Notes: a model not told the origin generated them from the sequence alone. DNA of 64,000 nucleotides from an uncultured Oscillospiraceae bacterium (GCA_934553255.1 CAKTEZ010000001.1:1-64000); one strand, 5' to 3'. Positions 8,456 through 19,386 are shown, numbered from the stretch's first letter. A program made the numbers and translations.

Positions 8456-8484
8456 ATTATAACGGCTGAAAATTCTTTTTGCAA
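8456..8484 (-). promoter_or_regulatory. mreB promoter
   Basis: On the minus strand TTGCAA (8484-8479), 17-base spacer, TATAAT (8461-8456). The leader between it and mreB holds a GC-rich hairpin near 8409-8424. Confidence 0.75.
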
Positions 8485-8541
8485 TAGCATTGTGTGTGAT
8501 TTTGCCGCTTCTATGTATGGTGCGGGCGCTGCCATTTTACG

Positions 8542-9201
8542 CTATTTCTCCTTGCCCTTTTCCGTCACGGAGCGGGCGAGCGCCGCGCAGACGACGCTCT
8601 GCGCGCCTGCCTCCTTCAGCACGCGCACGCACTCGCCGAGCGTTGAGCCGGTGGTGAGAATATCGTCAATGAGCAGGATTTTTGCGTCTCGAATTTTGTC
8701 AATATTTTCCGCCGTGTAAACGCCCAGCACATTGCCCCGCCGCTCGGCGGCGGAGGACAGGCCGGACTGCGCGGCGTTGTGCCGCGTTTTCCGCAGCAGG
8801 CGCACCGGCTCGACGCCCCAGACCCTTGCCGTTTCGCGGGCAAGCAGATACGCCTGGTCGTAGCCGCGCTCCCGCTCACGCTCGCGGCTCACGGGGACCC
8901 ATGTGACCGTGTCGAAGCGGCCGCCCAGCTCCTCCGCCGCGCATTGGGCAAGAAGCTGACCGTAGCCCTCGGCGGCGCTCTGCACGCCGCCGAATTTGCA
9001 GCGCAGCAGGCTCTCGCGCACCGCGCCCTCATAGAGCAGGGGAGAGGCGCATTCGCCAAAGCCCGCCCCCTTGCAGAGCGGCGGGTCCGCGCAGGGAAGC
9101 GCCCCGCGGCAGCTTTCGCACACGCCATGTACACCGACCGTGCCGCAGAAAGCGCAGCGCGGCGGAAAAAGCAAGTCCAGAAGCGCGTCCTTAAGGTGCA
9201 T
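8542..9201 (-). CDS. comFC: ComFC-type phosphoribosyltransferase-fold competence protein
   Basis: 219 aa from the ATG at 9201, which has GGAGG upstream and overlaps the end of recD2; the frame is open 20 codons further up but without a binding site. An N-terminal zinc ribbon uses Cys16, Cys19, Cys28 and Cys31. The C-terminal half is a phosphoribosyltransferase fold with the PRPP loop DDILTTGST near 178-187. ComFC proteins help single-stranded DNA entering the cell during natural transformation; many genomes keep the gene without proven competence. Coupling to recD2 suggests a DNA-processing role. Confidence 0.9.
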   Translation of the reverse strand: MHLKDALLDLLFPPRCAFCGTVGVHGVCESCRGALPCADPPLCKGAGFGECASPLLYEGAVRESLLRCKFGGVQSAAEGYGQLLAQCAAEELGGRFDTVTWVPVSRERERERGYDQAYLLARETARVWGVEPVRLLRKTRHNAAQSGLSSAAERRGNVLGVYTAENIDKIRDAKILLIDDILTTGSTLGECVRVLKEAGAQSVVCAALARSVTEKGKEK

Positions 9202-11410
9202 TTGACCCTCCGTTCCCCAGCCGCCAGCGCAGACCGCTGTAGCGGCGCGCGCGGCGGTCATTCGCCGCCATTTTGCCGAGCGTCGCGTCGTCGCCCACCA
9301 GAATGAGCAGTTCGCGGGCGCGCGTGATGGCGGTATACAGCACGCCGCGCACCATCAGTCCCTGCGGCACGGGCGCGGAAACGAAAATGACCGCGCGGTA
9401 TTCGCTGCCCTGTGCCTTATGTACGGTCATGGCGTAGGCCATGTCCAGCTCCGCGAGCATATCCGCGGTGTAGGTCGCCACGCGGTCGTCAAACGCGATG
9501 GAGAGCAGCTCGCCGCTCGGGTCGATCTGCAAGATCTTCCCCACGTCGCCATTGAAAATGCCCGCGCCCGCCGTGCCGTCCTCGCGCTCCCAGAGTACAT
9601 CATAGTCGTTGCGCGTCTGCATCACGCGGTCGCCCTCGCGGAACACAAGGTCGCCGAAGCGCTTTTCGCGCCGCCCCGCCGCCGGCGGATTGAGCGCCGA
9701 TTGCAGCGCACGGTTGAGTGCCGCCGTACCGGTGTCGCCCTTTCGCGTGGGCGTGAGGACCTGAATGCTCTCGGCGGGAATGTGCAGCTTTTCGGGCAGC
9801 CGCGTTCTGCACAGCTCCACCACCGTGTCCACCAGCCGCGCGCTGTCGCGGCGGGGGAGGAAGAAAAAGTCGCTTGCGGCGCTGTTCTGCAGCTCCGGCA
9901 GCCGCCCTTCGTTCACCATGTGCGCGCTGCGTACGATGGCGCTGCGCTCCGCCTGCCGGAAAACGTCCCTGAGCGCCACGGCGGCAATGCGCTCCGAGCG
10001 GATTAGGTCGCCGAACACATTGCCCGCGCCCACGCTCGGCAGCTGGTCGGGGTCGCCCACCAGCACCAGACGGCAGCCGGGGCGCAGCGCGGCGAGGAAC
10101 GCCCGCATGAGCGCGAGATCCACCATGGACGCCTCGTCCACGATGACCGCGTCCGCCTCCAACGGCTCTTTTTCGTTTTTCGAAAAGGTCACATCGCCCG
10201 TCTGCTCGTTCCAGCTCATGCCAAGCAGCCGGTGGATGGTCTGCGCCTCTTTCCCGCACAGCTCGCTCATGCGCTTTGCCGCGCGTCCCGTCGGCGCGCA
10301 GAGCAGCACATCCAGCCCCATGCGCTCAAAAAGCGCCACGACGCCGCGCACGCTCGTCGTCTTGCCCGTACCCGGCCCGCCGGTCAGGATCAGTAATTCC
10401 TCCTGCGCGGCGAGCTCCACCGCTCTGCGCTGGAGCGGCGCGTACTCGATGCCCTGCGCGCGTTCGATCTCGTCGATGATCCTTTCCGCGCCGCGCAGCT
10501 TGTCCGGTTTATCGGCAAGCATGGCGTTGACGCGGGTGCAGACATAGCTCTCCGCCTCATGGCAGCGGCGCAGATAGCAGCCCGTCACATTGGCGACCTG
10601 CTCCTGCACGATGCTCCCGCGCTCGATGAGGTCGTCGAGCGACTTCTCCGCTGTGTCCGCGCCGCAGTCGAGCAGCTGCGCCGTCGCCGCGAGCAGCTTT
10701 TCCCGCGGCAGGAACACATGCCCGCCGCTCTGCTCGTTGTGGCTCAGCTCAAAGAGCAGCCCCGCCTCCGTGCGGCAGGCGGAGTCGCCCGAAAAGCCCA
10801 TCGAGAGCGCGATCTCATCCGACACGGAAAAATCCACGCCGAACGCCTCGCCGCTGAGAAGATACGGGTTGCGGCGCAGCGCATCCATCGCATCCGCGCC
10901 GTAGCGCCGGAAAAGCTGCATCGCAAGACCCACCGGCAGGTCATACCTCGTCAAAAAGTCCAGCACCCGCCGCAGACCCGACAGCTCGCGCCAGCTCTCC
11001 GCGATCTCGCGGGCGCGTTTGTCGGTGATGCCCTTGACGGTCCGCAGCTTCTCCGCGCCGCCGTCGAGAACGTCCAGCGTGTCCGCGCCGAAGCGGTCCA
11101 CCAGCTTCTGCGCCGTCGCGGGGCCGAGGCCCCGCACCACGCCGGAGGCGAGGTAGTTGAGGATCTCCGTCTCGCCCGTGGGCATATGCCGCTCCACCTC
11201 GTCGGCGGAAAACTGCTCGCCGTGCTGCGGATGCGTGGTGTAGCTGCCGGTAAGGATCAGCTCCTCGCCCGGCGCGGCGCAGGGGATGCAGCCCACGACC
11301 GTCACCAGTTCGCCGTCATCCGTGACGATGCGCGCGACCGTATAGCCGTTTTCCTCATTTTGGAAAACGACCGCGAGGACCGTACCGATGACCGTTGTGC
11401 GCTCTCCCAT
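9191..11410 (-). CDS. recD2: RecD2 5'-3' DNA helicase
   Basis: 739 aa, the length of RecD2 rather than of RecBCD-type RecD. The N-terminal region carries an OB-like segment and paired helix-hairpin-helix-like repeats (about 85-190). Walker A GGPGTGKTT is at 344-352, Walker B VDEASMVD near 424-431, and the C-terminal UvrD-like part holds MTVHKAQGSEY. It acts in repair and fork maintenance. The ATG at 11410 follows GAGAGGGAC. It overlaps comFC by 11 bases and follows a small membrane gene by 24 bases, so the three are probably one transcript. Confidence 0.96.
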   Translation of the reverse strand: MGERTTVIGTVLAVVFQNEENGYTVARIVTDDGELVTVVGCIPCAAPGEELILTGSYTTHPQHGEQFSADEVERHMPTGETEILNYLASGVVRGLGPATAQKLVDRFGADTLDVLDGGAEKLRTVKGITDKRAREIAESWRELSGLRRVLDFLTRYDLPVGLAMQLFRRYGADAMDALRRNPYLLSGEAFGVDFSVSDEIALSMGFSGDSACRTEAGLLFELSHNEQSGGHVFLPREKLLAATAQLLDCGADTAEKSLDDLIERGSIVQEQVANVTGCYLRRCHEAESYVCTRVNAMLADKPDKLRGAERIIDEIERAQGIEYAPLQRRAVELAAQEELLILTGGPGTGKTTSVRGVVALFERMGLDVLLCAPTGRAAKRMSELCGKEAQTIHRLLGMSWNEQTGDVTFSKNEKEPLEADAVIVDEASMVDLALMRAFLAALRPGCRLVLVGDPDQLPSVGAGNVFGDLIRSERIAAVALRDVFRQAERSAIVRSAHMVNEGRLPELQNSAASDFFFLPRRDSARLVDTVVELCRTRLPEKLHIPAESIQVLTPTRKGDTGTAALNRALQSALNPPAAGRREKRFGDLVFREGDRVMQTRNDYDVLWEREDGTAGAGIFNGDVGKILQIDPSGELLSIAFDDRVATYTADMLAELDMAYAMTVHKAQGSEYRAVIFVSAPVPQGLMVRGVLYTAITRARELLILVGDDATLGKMAANDRRARRYSGLRWRLGNGGSNAP

Positions 11411-11434
11411 GTCCCTCTCTCCATTCTCTTTCGT

Positions 11435-11767
11435 TCAGTCGAATTGCCGCGCGAGGCCGCTCTGCGGACAGACCGTCACGTCGAAGCTCTCGCGGCACAG
11501 AAGCTGCGCCACACGCTGCGCGCCGTCGTCCATGCCGCAGTCCGCAATGATGATGCGCGAAAAGCCGCCGGAGGCATAGCGCTCGCTCTCCAGCGTCCGC
11601 ACCGTTCGCTCCAACGCCTCCGCCGCGCCGCGCGCGGGTACGATCACCGCCACCTCGCTCCGCACCCGCTCGCGCGGGTGTGTCAGCGCCGTGATCGTGA
11701 ACCAGACGACCGTCGCCAATCCCACCGCGGCGAGTGCCGCGATCACGCCGTCCTGCAGCAGCTGCAT
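11435..11767 (-). CDS. Small hypothetical protein with one N-terminal membrane helix
   Basis: 110 aa from the ATG at 11767, which has GGGGTGGGA just upstream; a GTG three codons earlier is the alternative. Residues about 8-27 form one membrane helix. The soluble part contains EVAVIVPARGAAEALERTVRTL and IIIADCGMDDGAQ, which reads like the first strand and the acidic strand of a GT-A glycosyltransferase, but the protein is far too short for an active one. It sits 24 bases before recD2. Function unknown. Confidence 0.7.
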   Translation of the reverse strand: MQLLQDGVIAALAAVGLATVVWFTITALTHPRERVRSEVAVIVPARGAAEALERTVRTLESERYASGGFSRIIIADCGMDDGAQRVAQLLCRESFDVTVCPQSGLARQFD

Positions 11768-11825
11768 ACTTCCCACCCCTCTCGCCCCAGCTTATGAAGA
11801 GCGGACGCAAAGGGTGCTAAGCCGC

Positions 11826-14648
11826 TTATAAACCCTTTTTCAGATACTGTCCCGTGTAGGACGCCGCGCATTCCGCGACCTCCTCGGGCGTGCCGCAGAC
11901 AACGAGCGTACCGCCGCCGCTGCCGCCCTCGGGACCGAGGTCGATCAAATAGTCCGCCGACTTGATAACGTCGAGGTTATGCTCGATGACCAACACCGTG
12001 TTGCCCGCGTCGGTCAGCTTCTGCAAGACCTCGAGCAGCCTGCGTACGTCGTCCGTGTGCAGTCCGGTGGTCGGCTCGTCGAGGATATAGATGGTGCGTC
12101 CCGTCGCGCGCTTGCTCAGCTCGGCGGCAAGCTTCACGCGCTGCGCTTCGCCGCCGGAGAGCGTCGTGGAGGACTGGCCCAGCTTGATATAGCCAAGGCC
12201 CACATCGCACAGCGTCTCCAGCCGGTTCGCCAGCTTCGGCAGGTCGCGGAAGAACTCCAGCGCCTCCTCCACCGTCATTTCCAGCACGTCCGCAATGCTC
12301 CTGCCCTTGTAATGCACCTCCAGCGTTTCGCGGTTGTAGCGCTTGCCCTTGCACACCTCGCAGGGAACGTAGATGTCCGGCAGGAAGTGCATCTCGATCT
12401 TGAGCTGGCCGTCGCCGCCGCAGGCCTCGCAGCGTCCGCCGCGCACGTTGAAGCTGAAGCGTCCCGCGCCGTAACCGCGCGCCTTCGCGTCCGGCGTGGA
12501 GGCGAACAGGTCGCGGATGTCGTTGAAAAGACTCGTGTAGGTCGCGGGATTCGAGCGCGGCGTGCGTCCGATGGGACTCTGGTCGATGCAGATGACTTTG
12601 TCCAGATGCTCCTCGCCCTCGATGGCGCGCTGCTTCCCCGCGTGGGCCTTCATGCGGTTGAGGTCCGCGCCCAGCTTTTTATAGATGATCTCGTTGACGA
12701 GCGAACTTTTTCCGCTGCCGGAAACGCCCGTCACGCAGGTGAAGGTCCCCAGCGGAATGCTCACATCGATGTTCTTGAGGTTGTTTTCCGCCGCCCCGCG
12801 CACGGTGAGATATTTGCCGTTCCCCGCGCGGCGCGTTTTCGGCGTTTCGATCTTCTTTTTCCCGCTCAGATACTGTCCCGTCAGGCTCGCCTCGTTCGCC
12901 ATGACCTCCTCCGGCGTTCCCGCCGCGACGACGCGCCCGCCGTGGACGCCCGCGCCCGGACCGACATCCACGATGTAGTCCGCCGCGCGCATCGTATCCT
13001 CGTCGTGCTCCACGACCAGCAGCGTGTTCCCGAGGTCGCGCAGGCGCTTGAGCGTCGCAAGCAGCTTGTCGTTGTCGCGCTGGTGTAGGCCGATGGACGG
13101 CTCGTCGAGAATATACAGCACCCCCATCAGGCTGCTGCCGATCTGCGTCGCCAGCCGGATGCGCTGGCTCTCGCCGCCGGAAAGCGTCGCGCTTGCGCGC
13201 GCGAGCGTCAGGTAATCCAGGCCGACCGACTGCAGAAAGCCGAGCCGGCTCCTGATCTCCTTCAAAATGCGCTCGGCAATACACAGCTGCTGCTCCGTGA
13301 GCGTCAGCGCGTCCACGAACGCGATCTCCTCCGTCACGCTCATGCGCGCAAAGGCGTCGATGTCTGCGCCGCCGACCGTCACCGCCAGCGACTCGCGCCG
13401 CAGCCTGCGGCCCTGACACGCGGGACAGGGGCATTCGCTCATGCACTCCTCCAGCTCCGCGCGCACGCTCTCGCTCTGCGTCTCCTGATAGCGGCGCTCG
13501 AGGTTGTTGACGATGCCCTCGAACGGCTGGTACAGCACGCCCTTGCCGCGCGGCTGGTCGTAGTGCAGCTCCAGCTTTTCGCCCTTCGTGCCGTAAAGAA
13601 TGACGTCCATGACCTCCTGCGAAAGCTTTTCCACCGGCTCGCGCAGCGAGAAGTGATACTTTTTCGACAGCGCGTCGAAATACATTCTCGAAATGCCGTC
13701 CCCGCGCACATTGTTCCACCCCGACGCGCAGATGGCCCCATCGAGAATGGAGAGCGTCTTATTCGGAATGACCAGCTCGGGGTCCACCTTGAGCTGGCTG
13801 CCGAGACCCGTGCAGACCGGACACGCGCCGAACGGATTGTTGAACGAGAACATACGCGGCGTCAGTTCCTCAATAGACACGCCGCAGTCCTCGCAGGCAT
13901 AGTTCTGCGAGAACAAAATATCCCGTTCCGGATTGAGCACATTGATGAGTACCAGCCCGCCGGAGAGCGCCGCGGCGGTCTCCGCCGAGTCGCTCAGGCG
14001 ATGTACTACATCGGGCTTGAGAATGAGGCGGTCTACCACGACCTCGATCGTATGCTTGAGGTTTTTTTCCAGCTTGATCTCCTCGCTGAGGTCGTACAGG
14101 CTCCCGTCCACGCGCACGCGGATGTAGCCGGACTTCCTCGCGTCCTCAAAAATTTTGGCGTACTCGCCCTTTTTCCCGCGGATGACCGGCGCCATCACCT
14201 GAATGCGCGTACCCTCGCCCAGCGCCATCACCTGATCCACGATCTGGTCGATGGTCTGCTGGCGGATCTCCTTGCCGCAGTTCGGACAATGCGGCGTGCC
14301 GACCCGCGCCCACAAAAGGCGCAGATAATCGTAGATCTCCGTCACCGTACCGACCGTCGAGCGCGGGTTCTGCGAGGTGGTTTTCTGGTCGATGGAGATG
14401 GCGGGGGAGAGGCCGTCGATGTAGTCCACGTCCGGCTTTTCCTTCTGCCCGAGGAACATACGCGCGTAGGACGACAGACTCTCGATGTACCGCCGCTGTC
14501 CCTCGGCATAAATGGTGTCAAACGCCAGCGACGATTTGCCGCTGCCGGACAGTCCTGTGATAACGGTCAGCTTGTCGCGCGGAATGCTCACATCGATATT
14601 CTTGAGGTTGTTCTCCCGTGCGCCCTTGACAAAAATCTTATCCAGCAT
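11826..14648 (-). CDS. uvrA: Excinuclease ABC subunit A
   Basis: 940 aa, the normal UvrA length. It recognises DNA damage with UvrB in nucleotide excision repair. Two ABC modules are present: Walker [10 protein letters not shown] near residue 31 and GVSGSGKSS near 643, with two LSGGE signatures. Zinc-binding cysteine sets occur at CPNCG, CEDCG...CPVC and CEACGGDGQ...CEVCKG. uvrB lies 1.4 kb further along on the same strand with two unrelated genes in between. Confidence 0.98.
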   Translation of the reverse strand: MLDKIFVKGARENNLKNIDVSIPRDKLTVITGLSGSGKSSLAFDTIYAEGQRRYIESLSSYARMFLGQKEKPDVDYIDGLSPAISIDQKTTSQNPRSTVGTVTEIYDYLRLLWARVGTPHCPNCGKEIRQQTIDQIVDQVMALGEGTRIQVMAPVIRGKKGEYAKIFEDARKSGYIRVRVDGSLYDLSEEIKLEKNLKHTIEVVVDRLILKPDVVHRLSDSAETAAALSGGLVLINVLNPERDILFSQNYACEDCGVSIEELTPRMFSFNNPFGACPVCTGLGSQLKVDPELVIPNKTLSILDGAICASGWNNVRGDGISRMYFDALSKKYHFSLREPVEKLSQEVMDVILYGTKGEKLELHYDQPRGKGVLYQPFEGIVNNLERRYQETQSESVRAELEECMSECPCPACQGRRLRRESLAVTVGGADIDAFARMSVTEEIAFVDALTLTEQQLCIAERILKEIRSRLGFLQSVGLDYLTLARASATLSGGESQRIRLATQIGSSLMGVLYILDEPSIGLHQRDNDKLLATLKRLRDLGNTLLVVEHDEDTMRAADYIVDVGPGAGVHGGRVVAAGTPEEVMANEASLTGQYLSGKKKIETPKTRRAGNGKYLTVRGAAENNLKNIDVSIPLGTFTCVTGVSGSGKSSLVNEIIYKKLGADLNRMKAHAGKQRAIEGEEHLDKVICIDQSPIGRTPRSNPATYTSLFNDIRDLFASTPDAKARGYGAGRFSFNVRGGRCEACGGDGQLKIEMHFLPDIYVPCEVCKGKRYNRETLEVHYKGRSIADVLEMTVEEALEFFRDLPKLANRLETLCDVGLGYIKLGQSSTTLSGGEAQRVKLAAELSKRATGRTIYILDEPTTGLHTDDVRRLLEVLQKLTDAGNTVLVIEHNLDVIKSADYLIDLGPEGGSGGGTLVVCGTPEEVAECAASYTGQYLKKGL

Positions 14649-14681
14649 TGTAATATTACTCCGAAATAATACGATTTGTAA

Positions 14682-15176
14682 TCAGTTTTCCACAATAACA
14701 TCCGCCGTTTTTCCGCGCACCAGCGCGAGCAGGTCGGCGGGCTTCACCTCGACCTGATAGCCGATCCTTCCCGCGGACACGATGACCGTTTCCAGCGCGT
14801 CCGCCGTGGCGTGGAACACCGTCGGAAACAGCTTCTTCATGCCCACCGGCGAGCAGCCGCCGTGGACATAGCCCGTGAGCGGCAGCAACTCCTTTTGGTG
14901 GAGCATCTCGACGCTCTTTTCGCCCACGGCCTTTGCCGCCTTCTTGAGGTCGAGGTTCTCCGCCACCGGCACATCGAACACATAGTACTGCCCGCTCGCG
15001 CCGCGCGCCACCAGCGTCTTAAAGACCCGCGCGGGGTCAAAGCCCATGCTTCTTGCGACGGTCACGCCGTCCACCGCCACGCCCTCCTCATGCGGATAGC
15101 TGTGCGCGGTATACGCGATCTTCTTCTGCTCCAGCACGCGCATCACATTCGTCTTTTCTTCCTTATTCTTTGCCAT
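14682..15176 (-). CDS. ybaK: Cys-tRNA(Pro)/Cys-tRNA(Cys) deacylase YbaK
   Basis: 164 aa of the YbaK/EbsC editing family, which clears mischarged Cys-tRNAPro in trans. Visible family positions: HSYPHEEG near 26, VFKTLVA with its catalytic-type lysine near 53, and [14 protein letters not shown] near 103-116. It lies 33 bases upstream of uvrA on the minus strand and 6 bases after the EamA transporter gene. Confidence 0.93.
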   Translation of the reverse strand: MAKNKEEKTNVMRVLEQKKIAYTAHSYPHEEGVAVDGVTVARSMGFDPARVFKTLVARGASGQYYVFDVPVAENLDLKKAAKAVGEKSVEMLHQKELLPLTGYVHGGCSPVGMKKLFPTVFHATADALETVIVSAGRIGYQVEVKPADLLALVRGKTADVIVEN

Positions 15177-15182
15177 TGCCTT

Positions 15183-16043
15183 TCACCTCAATACATACAC
15201 GCAGGCGAGGATGCACCCCAGCCCCAGAAATACCGTCAAGCTCACCGGCTCGCCGAAGGCAAGAATGCCCACAAACGACGCGACCACCGGCTCCAGACTC
15301 GCCATAATGCTCGCTTTGCCGCTCTCCACCCTGGCAAGCCCCTTGGTGTAGAGCAGATACGGCAGCACCGTCGAGATCACGACCAGCCCCAGCGCGACGA
15401 AAAGCATTCTCGTGTCCGCGAACACCGCGCGCATTCCGTCCCCGTCGAGGAAAAAGAGCGAGCCGATGCCGCCGAACACGAATGTCCAGTACACCACGGT
15501 AAACGGCGCATAGTGCCGCAGGCCGAAGGGCGCGAAGATGGAGTAGAGCGCATAGAAAAACGCGCTCCCCAGCCCGAACAGCACGCCCGCCGCCGTCACG
15601 CTCGCGCCCCCGCTCCAGACGCCCGTCACAAACGAGCAGCCGAGCAGCGCCAGCACGAGCGCCATGATCTTTTTCCCCGTAATCCGCTCGCGGAACACCG
15701 CCGCGCTCATCAGCACGACCATCGCGGGCGCGGTGTAGAGCAGAATGGCGCTCACCGCCAACGAGCAAAGCTCCTGACAGCGGAAGTAGCACAGCGTAAA
15801 GAGCAGCACGCTCACCACACCCGTGCCGAAAAAGATGGGCAGGCGCCTCGGTTCCACATGAAACACGCTCCGATCCGTCAGCGCAAAAATAAGCGTCAGC
15901 AGAATAAGCCCGCCGAGGTTGCGAATGACGACGATGTTCGCCGCGCTCATGCCCGCGAGCGAGAGCGTGCGCGAAAACAGTCCGATGCAACCCCAGCAGA
16001 ACGCCGCACCGAGAATATTCAAATAGGGCAAATACTTTTTCAC
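15183..16043 (-). CDS. EamA/DMT-superfamily transporter
   Basis: 286 aa from the GTG at 16043, which has GAGAGAAG 6 bases upstream; longer readings run into uvrB. Ten hydrophobic helices in two five-helix EamA repeats are visible; LLYTAPAMVVLMSA and ASLEPVVASFVGILAFGEP are the typical repeat ends. Members export metabolites or take up small solutes at the cytoplasmic membrane; the substrate cannot be read from sequence. It lies 16 bases after uvrB and is probably read through from it. Confidence 0.9.
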   Translation of the reverse strand: MKKYLPYLNILGAAFCWGCIGLFSRTLSLAGMSAANIVVIRNLGGLILLTLIFALTDRSVFHVEPRRLPIFFGTGVVSVLLFTLCYFRCQELCSLAVSAILLYTAPAMVVLMSAAVFRERITGKKIMALVLALLGCSFVTGVWSGGASVTAAGVLFGLGSAFFYALYSIFAPFGLRHYAPFTVVYWTFVFGGIGSLFFLDGDGMRAVFADTRMLFVALGLVVISTVLPYLLYTKGLARVESGKASIMASLEPVVASFVGILAFGEPVSLTVFLGLGCILACVYVLR

Positions 16044-16059
16044 TGGTCTTCTCTCTTTT

Positions 16060-18027
16060 TTATTTCGGTTCCTTCCGCAGCTCGATGATGCGGTCGCGCA
16101 GCACGGCGGCATACTCAAATTCGAGCATACGGCTTGCCTCCTGCATCTGCTTTTCGAGCTTGCGGATCTCCTCGTCCCGCTCGCGCTCGCTGAGCTTACG
16201 CTTGCCGCGCCTGCGTGCGCCGTCCTCGTCCTTTTTGGAAATTTCCAAAATCTCGCGCACATCCTTGCGGATGGTCTGCGGCACGATGCCGTGCGCCTTG
16301 TTGTACTTGTCCTGAATGGCGCGGCGGCGCTCCGTTTCGTCCATCGCGCGCTTCATCGACGGCGTGACCATGTCGGCGTAAAGAATGACGAGACCCTCCG
16401 CATTTCGCGCGGCGCGGCCGATGGTCTGTACAAGGCTCGTCTCGCTGCGGAGGAAGCCTTCCTTGTCCGCATCAAGGATGGCGACGAGCGACACCTCCGG
16501 CAGATCCAGTCCCTCGCGCAGCAGGTTGATGCCCACCAGCACGTCGAATTCGCCCAGCCGCAGGTCGCGGATCAGTTCCATGCGCTCGATGGTCTCCACA
16601 TCCGCGTGCATATAGCGCACGCGCACGCCGGCCGTGCGGAGATACTCGGTCAGGTCTTCCGCCATCTTCTTCGTCAGCGTCGTCACCAGCACGCGCTCGC
16701 TGCGCGCGGCGCGGGCGTTGATCTCGCCGATGAGATCATCGATCTGCCCCTCGACGGGGCGCACCTCCACGCGCGGGTCAAGGAGACCCGTCGGGCGGAT
16801 GACCTGCTCCACGATCTGTCCCGCGCGCTCCCTTTCGTAGTCGCCGGGCGTCGCGGAAACATAGATGCGCTGGTGGACGCGCCGCTCAAATTCCTCGAAT
16901 TTGAGCGGACGGTTGTCGTAGGCGCAGGGCAGGCGGAAGCCGTACTGCACGAGCGAATCCTTGCGCGCGCGGTCGCCGTTGTACATCGCCCGCACCTGCG
17001 GCAGCGTGACGTGGCTCTCGTCCACAAAGAGCAGAAAGTCCTTGGGGAAGTAGTCGAGCAGCGTCATGGGCGCGGACCCCTCGGGCCGCGCGGAGATGAC
17101 GCGCGAATAATTCTCAATGCCCGTGCAGTAGCCCAGCTCGCGCATCATCTCGATGTCGTACCTCGTGCGCTGGTGGATGCGCTGCGCCTCCACCGCCTGT
17201 CCGTTGTCGGTGAAGAACTTCTCGCGCGCCTCCAGCTCGCGCTCGATCTCTTCAATGGCACGCTCCATCTTGTCCTTGGTCGTGACATAGTGCGACGCGG
17301 GGTAGATGACCGTGTGCTGCAGCGTTTTTGTCACCACGCCGGTCACCGGCTGGAACTCGCGGATGGCGTCGATCTCGTCGCCGAAAAACTCCACGCGCAC
17401 CGCGCGGTCGCGCCAGTAGGCGGGGTAGATGTCCACCGCGTCGCCCCGGACGCGGAAGCGGTTGCGTTCAAAGGCGACATCGTTGCGCTCGTAGCGGTCC
17501 TCGACCAGACGGCGCAGCAGCTCGTCGCGCTCCATCGTCTGCCCCGGGCGCAGCGAGATCATCAGCTTGGCGAAGTCGTCCGGCTCGCCGAGACCGTAGA
17601 TGCAGCTCACGGACGAGACCACGATCACATCCCGCCGCTCGAGCAGCGCGCAGGTCGCGGAAAGGCGCAGACGGTCGATCTCCTCGTTCGTCGAGGCGTC
17701 CTTGGCGATGTAGGTATCCGTGTGCGGGATATACGCCTCGGGCTGGTAGTAGTCGTAATAGGACACGAAATATTCCACCGCGTTCTCGGGGAAAAACTCC
17801 TTGAACTCCGCGCAAAGCTGCGCGGCAAGGGTCTTGTTGTGCGCCAGCACGAGCGTGGGGCGCTGAACTTTTTCGATGACGCTCGCCATCGTGAAGGTCT
17901 TGCCGGAGCCGGTCACGCCGAGCAGCACCTGCTCGTCCAGTCCCAGCTCCACGCCGCGCGCAAGCGCGGCGATGGCCTCCGGCTGGTCGCCGGTCGCCTG
18001 AAACGGCGCGTGCAGCTTAAATTCCAT
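16060..18027 (-). CDS. uvrB: Excinuclease ABC subunit B
   Basis: 655 aa. The helicase-like damage-verification subunit of nucleotide excision repair. Walker A GVTGSGKT is near 39-46; the beta-hairpin region around [12 protein letters not shown] is near 93-104; DESHV is the DExH box near 338; and a UVR domain (helical, near 618-653) that contacts UvrC closes the protein. The start has GGAGGGACCG upstream. radC lies 10 bases upstream in the same direction. Confidence 0.98.
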   Translation of the reverse strand: MEFKLHAPFQATGDQPEAIAALARGVELGLDEQVLLGVTGSGKTFTMASVIEKVQRPTLVLAHNKTLAAQLCAEFKEFFPENAVEYFVSYYDYYQPEAYIPHTDTYIAKDASTNEEIDRLRLSATCALLERRDVIVVSSVSCIYGLGEPDDFAKLMISLRPGQTMERDELLRRLVEDRYERNDVAFERNRFRVRGDAVDIYPAYWRDRAVRVEFFGDEIDAIREFQPVTGVVTKTLQHTVIYPASHYVTTKDKMERAIEEIERELEAREKFFTDNGQAVEAQRIHQRTRYDIEMMRELGYCTGIENYSRVISARPEGSAPMTLLDYFPKDFLLFVDESHVTLPQVRAMYNGDRARKDSLVQYGFRLPCAYDNRPLKFEEFERRVHQRIYVSATPGDYERERAGQIVEQVIRPTGLLDPRVEVRPVEGQIDDLIGEINARAARSERVLVTTLTKKMAEDLTEYLRTAGVRVRYMHADVETIERMELIRDLRLGEFDVLVGINLLREGLDLPEVSLVAILDADKEGFLRSETSLVQTIGRAARNAEGLVILYADMVTPSMKRAMDETERRRAIQDKYNKAHGIVPQTIRKDVREILEISKKDEDGARRRGKRKLSERERDEEIRKLEKQMQEASRMLEFEYAAVLRDRIIELRKEPK

Positions 18028-18037
18028 CGGTCCCTCC

Positions 18038-18712
18038 TCAGCGTAACAGTCCGTTGTCGCGCAGGCAGACGAAGTCGCCGTCCGCGACGATAATGTGGTC
18101 GATGAGCCGCACGCCGATCCCCTCGAGTGCCTGCGCGATCTGGAGGGTCGTGTGATTGTCCGCCTCGCTCGGCAGAGCGATGCCGCTGGGGTGGTTGTGC
18201 GACAGGATCACATGGCTCGCGTTGGCGTTCAGCGCGTTTTCCACCACCTTGCGTATGTTGACGCTCACCGTGTCCGCCCCGCCCTCGGCAAGGCGGAAGC
18301 AGGAGAGCAGCTTTCCCTTCGCGTCGAGACAGGCCTCGTAAAAAACCTCCTGCTTCTCGCCGAGGAACAGCTCGGTAAAATATTCGCCCGCGCTCTCGCG
18401 CGTGTTGAGAATGACCTCGTGCTTTTTCCCTCCCGTGCGAACACGGCGGCAGAGCGGGAAGAGCAGGCGGATCAGCGTCGCGGCGTTCTCGCCCACGCCC
18501 TCGACCTCCCGCAGCTCGGAAGGGGACGCGGTAAACACGCCCTCCAACGAGCCGAAGCGCGCGAGAAGGCGGTGCGCGACGGGGTTCGTGTCCTGCCGCG
18601 GAATGGCATAATAGAGCAGCAGCTCCAGCGCCTCATGGTCGGCGAAGGCGTCCAGTCCATGCTGCCGGAACTGCTCCTTTTTCCGCGCGCGGTGTCCGTC
18701 GTGAACGCTCAT
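18038..18712 (-). CDS. radC: RadC-family JAMM-domain protein
   Basis: 224 aa from the ATG at 18712, with AAAAGGAGG upstream; a TTG 27 codons earlier would add an odd basic leader without a binding site. An N-terminal helix-hairpin-helix (about 15-75) is followed by the JAMM metalloprotease-like fold with SHNHPSG and the downstream Asp. The cellular role of RadC is not settled; the old assignment to repair is doubtful. In many Firmicutes it sits beside mreB, but here mreB is 10 kb away. Confidence 0.93.
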   Translation of the reverse strand: MSVHDGHRARKKEQFRQHGLDAFADHEALELLLYYAIPRQDTNPVAHRLLARFGSLEGVFTASPSELREVEGVGENAATLIRLLFPLCRRVRTGGKKHEVILNTRESAGEYFTELFLGEKQEVFYEACLDAKGKLLSCFRLAEGGADTVSVNIRKVVENALNANASHVILSHNHPSGIALPSEADNHTTLQIAQALEGIGVRLIDHIIVADGDFVCLRDNGLLR

Positions 18713-18770
18713 GCAAGCTGCCTCCTTTTCTTGGAATTTCTTGAAGTATATTATTTTACCACGCCATTTT

Positions 18771-18929
18771 TTATAGTACAAGCACTTTTTCAAACAAATG
18801 TTCGGTTTGGTCGGTCAAAAACGGGAAAAGGCCCATGCCCATGCTCGCGGAAGCCGCTTCATAAACAGCCAGAATACCGACCACGGCGGCAAGCACCATC
18901 ATCATGGCGACCAAAACAGATTTCTTCAT
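18771..18929 (-). CDS. Small 52-residue membrane protein
   Basis: The ATG at 18929 follows GGGAGGAACGAAAA, a good binding site. MKK plus about 20 hydrophobic residues form one membrane helix or signal sequence; a short tail follows with no known motif. It stands alone between radC and a decayed LysR gene. Many small Clostridia proteins look like this; function unknown. Confidence 0.55.
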   Translation of the reverse strand: MKKSVLVAMMMVLAAVVGILAVYEAASASMGMGLFPFLTDQTEHLFEKVLVL

Positions 18930-19004
18930 TTTTCGTTCCTCCCATATCAAAAGCGTTTCGCTTTTTTCTTTGTGTGCCCACCATAACATTCCTCTTGCAT
19001 TTTG

Positions 19005-19359
19005 TGAAGCGAGCCTTTGTCATAGCTCTGCTTGCGGCGGATGCACAGCTTCGCCGCCATGTCGCCGAGCTTTCCGGCGCACAGGAAAAGCGGCTGTGCA
19101 TCGGCACCTTTGCCAGTATTTCCACACAATGGCTGGCGAAGGTCCTCGGCCGTTTTCAGGAAAAATTTCCCGACACAGAGTTGGAGCTGCGCGTCGGCGC
19201 GCGGAGAATGTCGCTCTGCTGCCGCTGGCCGAGCCGCTCTACCGCCGCCTCGGCATGAACCGTCCCGCGGGCGTACCGGAGGGGCACGCGCTGCACACGC
19301 TTCTTTCCCTTCTGCGCGCCGACCCGCCCGCGCCGGCGGACTATCCTCGGAAAAAATAA
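19005..19359 (+). pseudogene. Remnant of a LysR-family transcription regulator
   Basis: Frame 2 (about 19005-19200) encodes an LysR effector-domain beginning: RLCIGTFASISTQWL followed by FQEKFPDTELELRVG, the classic ligand-domain opening. Translation then shifts to frame 1, where ALLPLAEPLYRRLGM and a C-terminal tail appear and stop at 19357-19359. The helix-turn-helix domain and roughly 90 residues of the middle are missing, so the gene has lost its 5' end and suffered an internal deletion. It is the only plus-strand coding trace between 7.3 and 23 kb. Confidence 0.65.
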
Positions 19360-19361
19360 GA

Positions 19362-19385
19362 AAAGAGGAGCGTGCGCTCCTCTTT
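19362..19385. terminator. Bidirectional terminator between xth and the LysR remnant
   Basis: 11-bp stem 19362-19372 with 19375-19385, with A-rich left and T-rich right flanks. It lies 1 base after the xth stop on the minus strand. Confidence 0.8.
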
Positions 19386-19386
19386 T

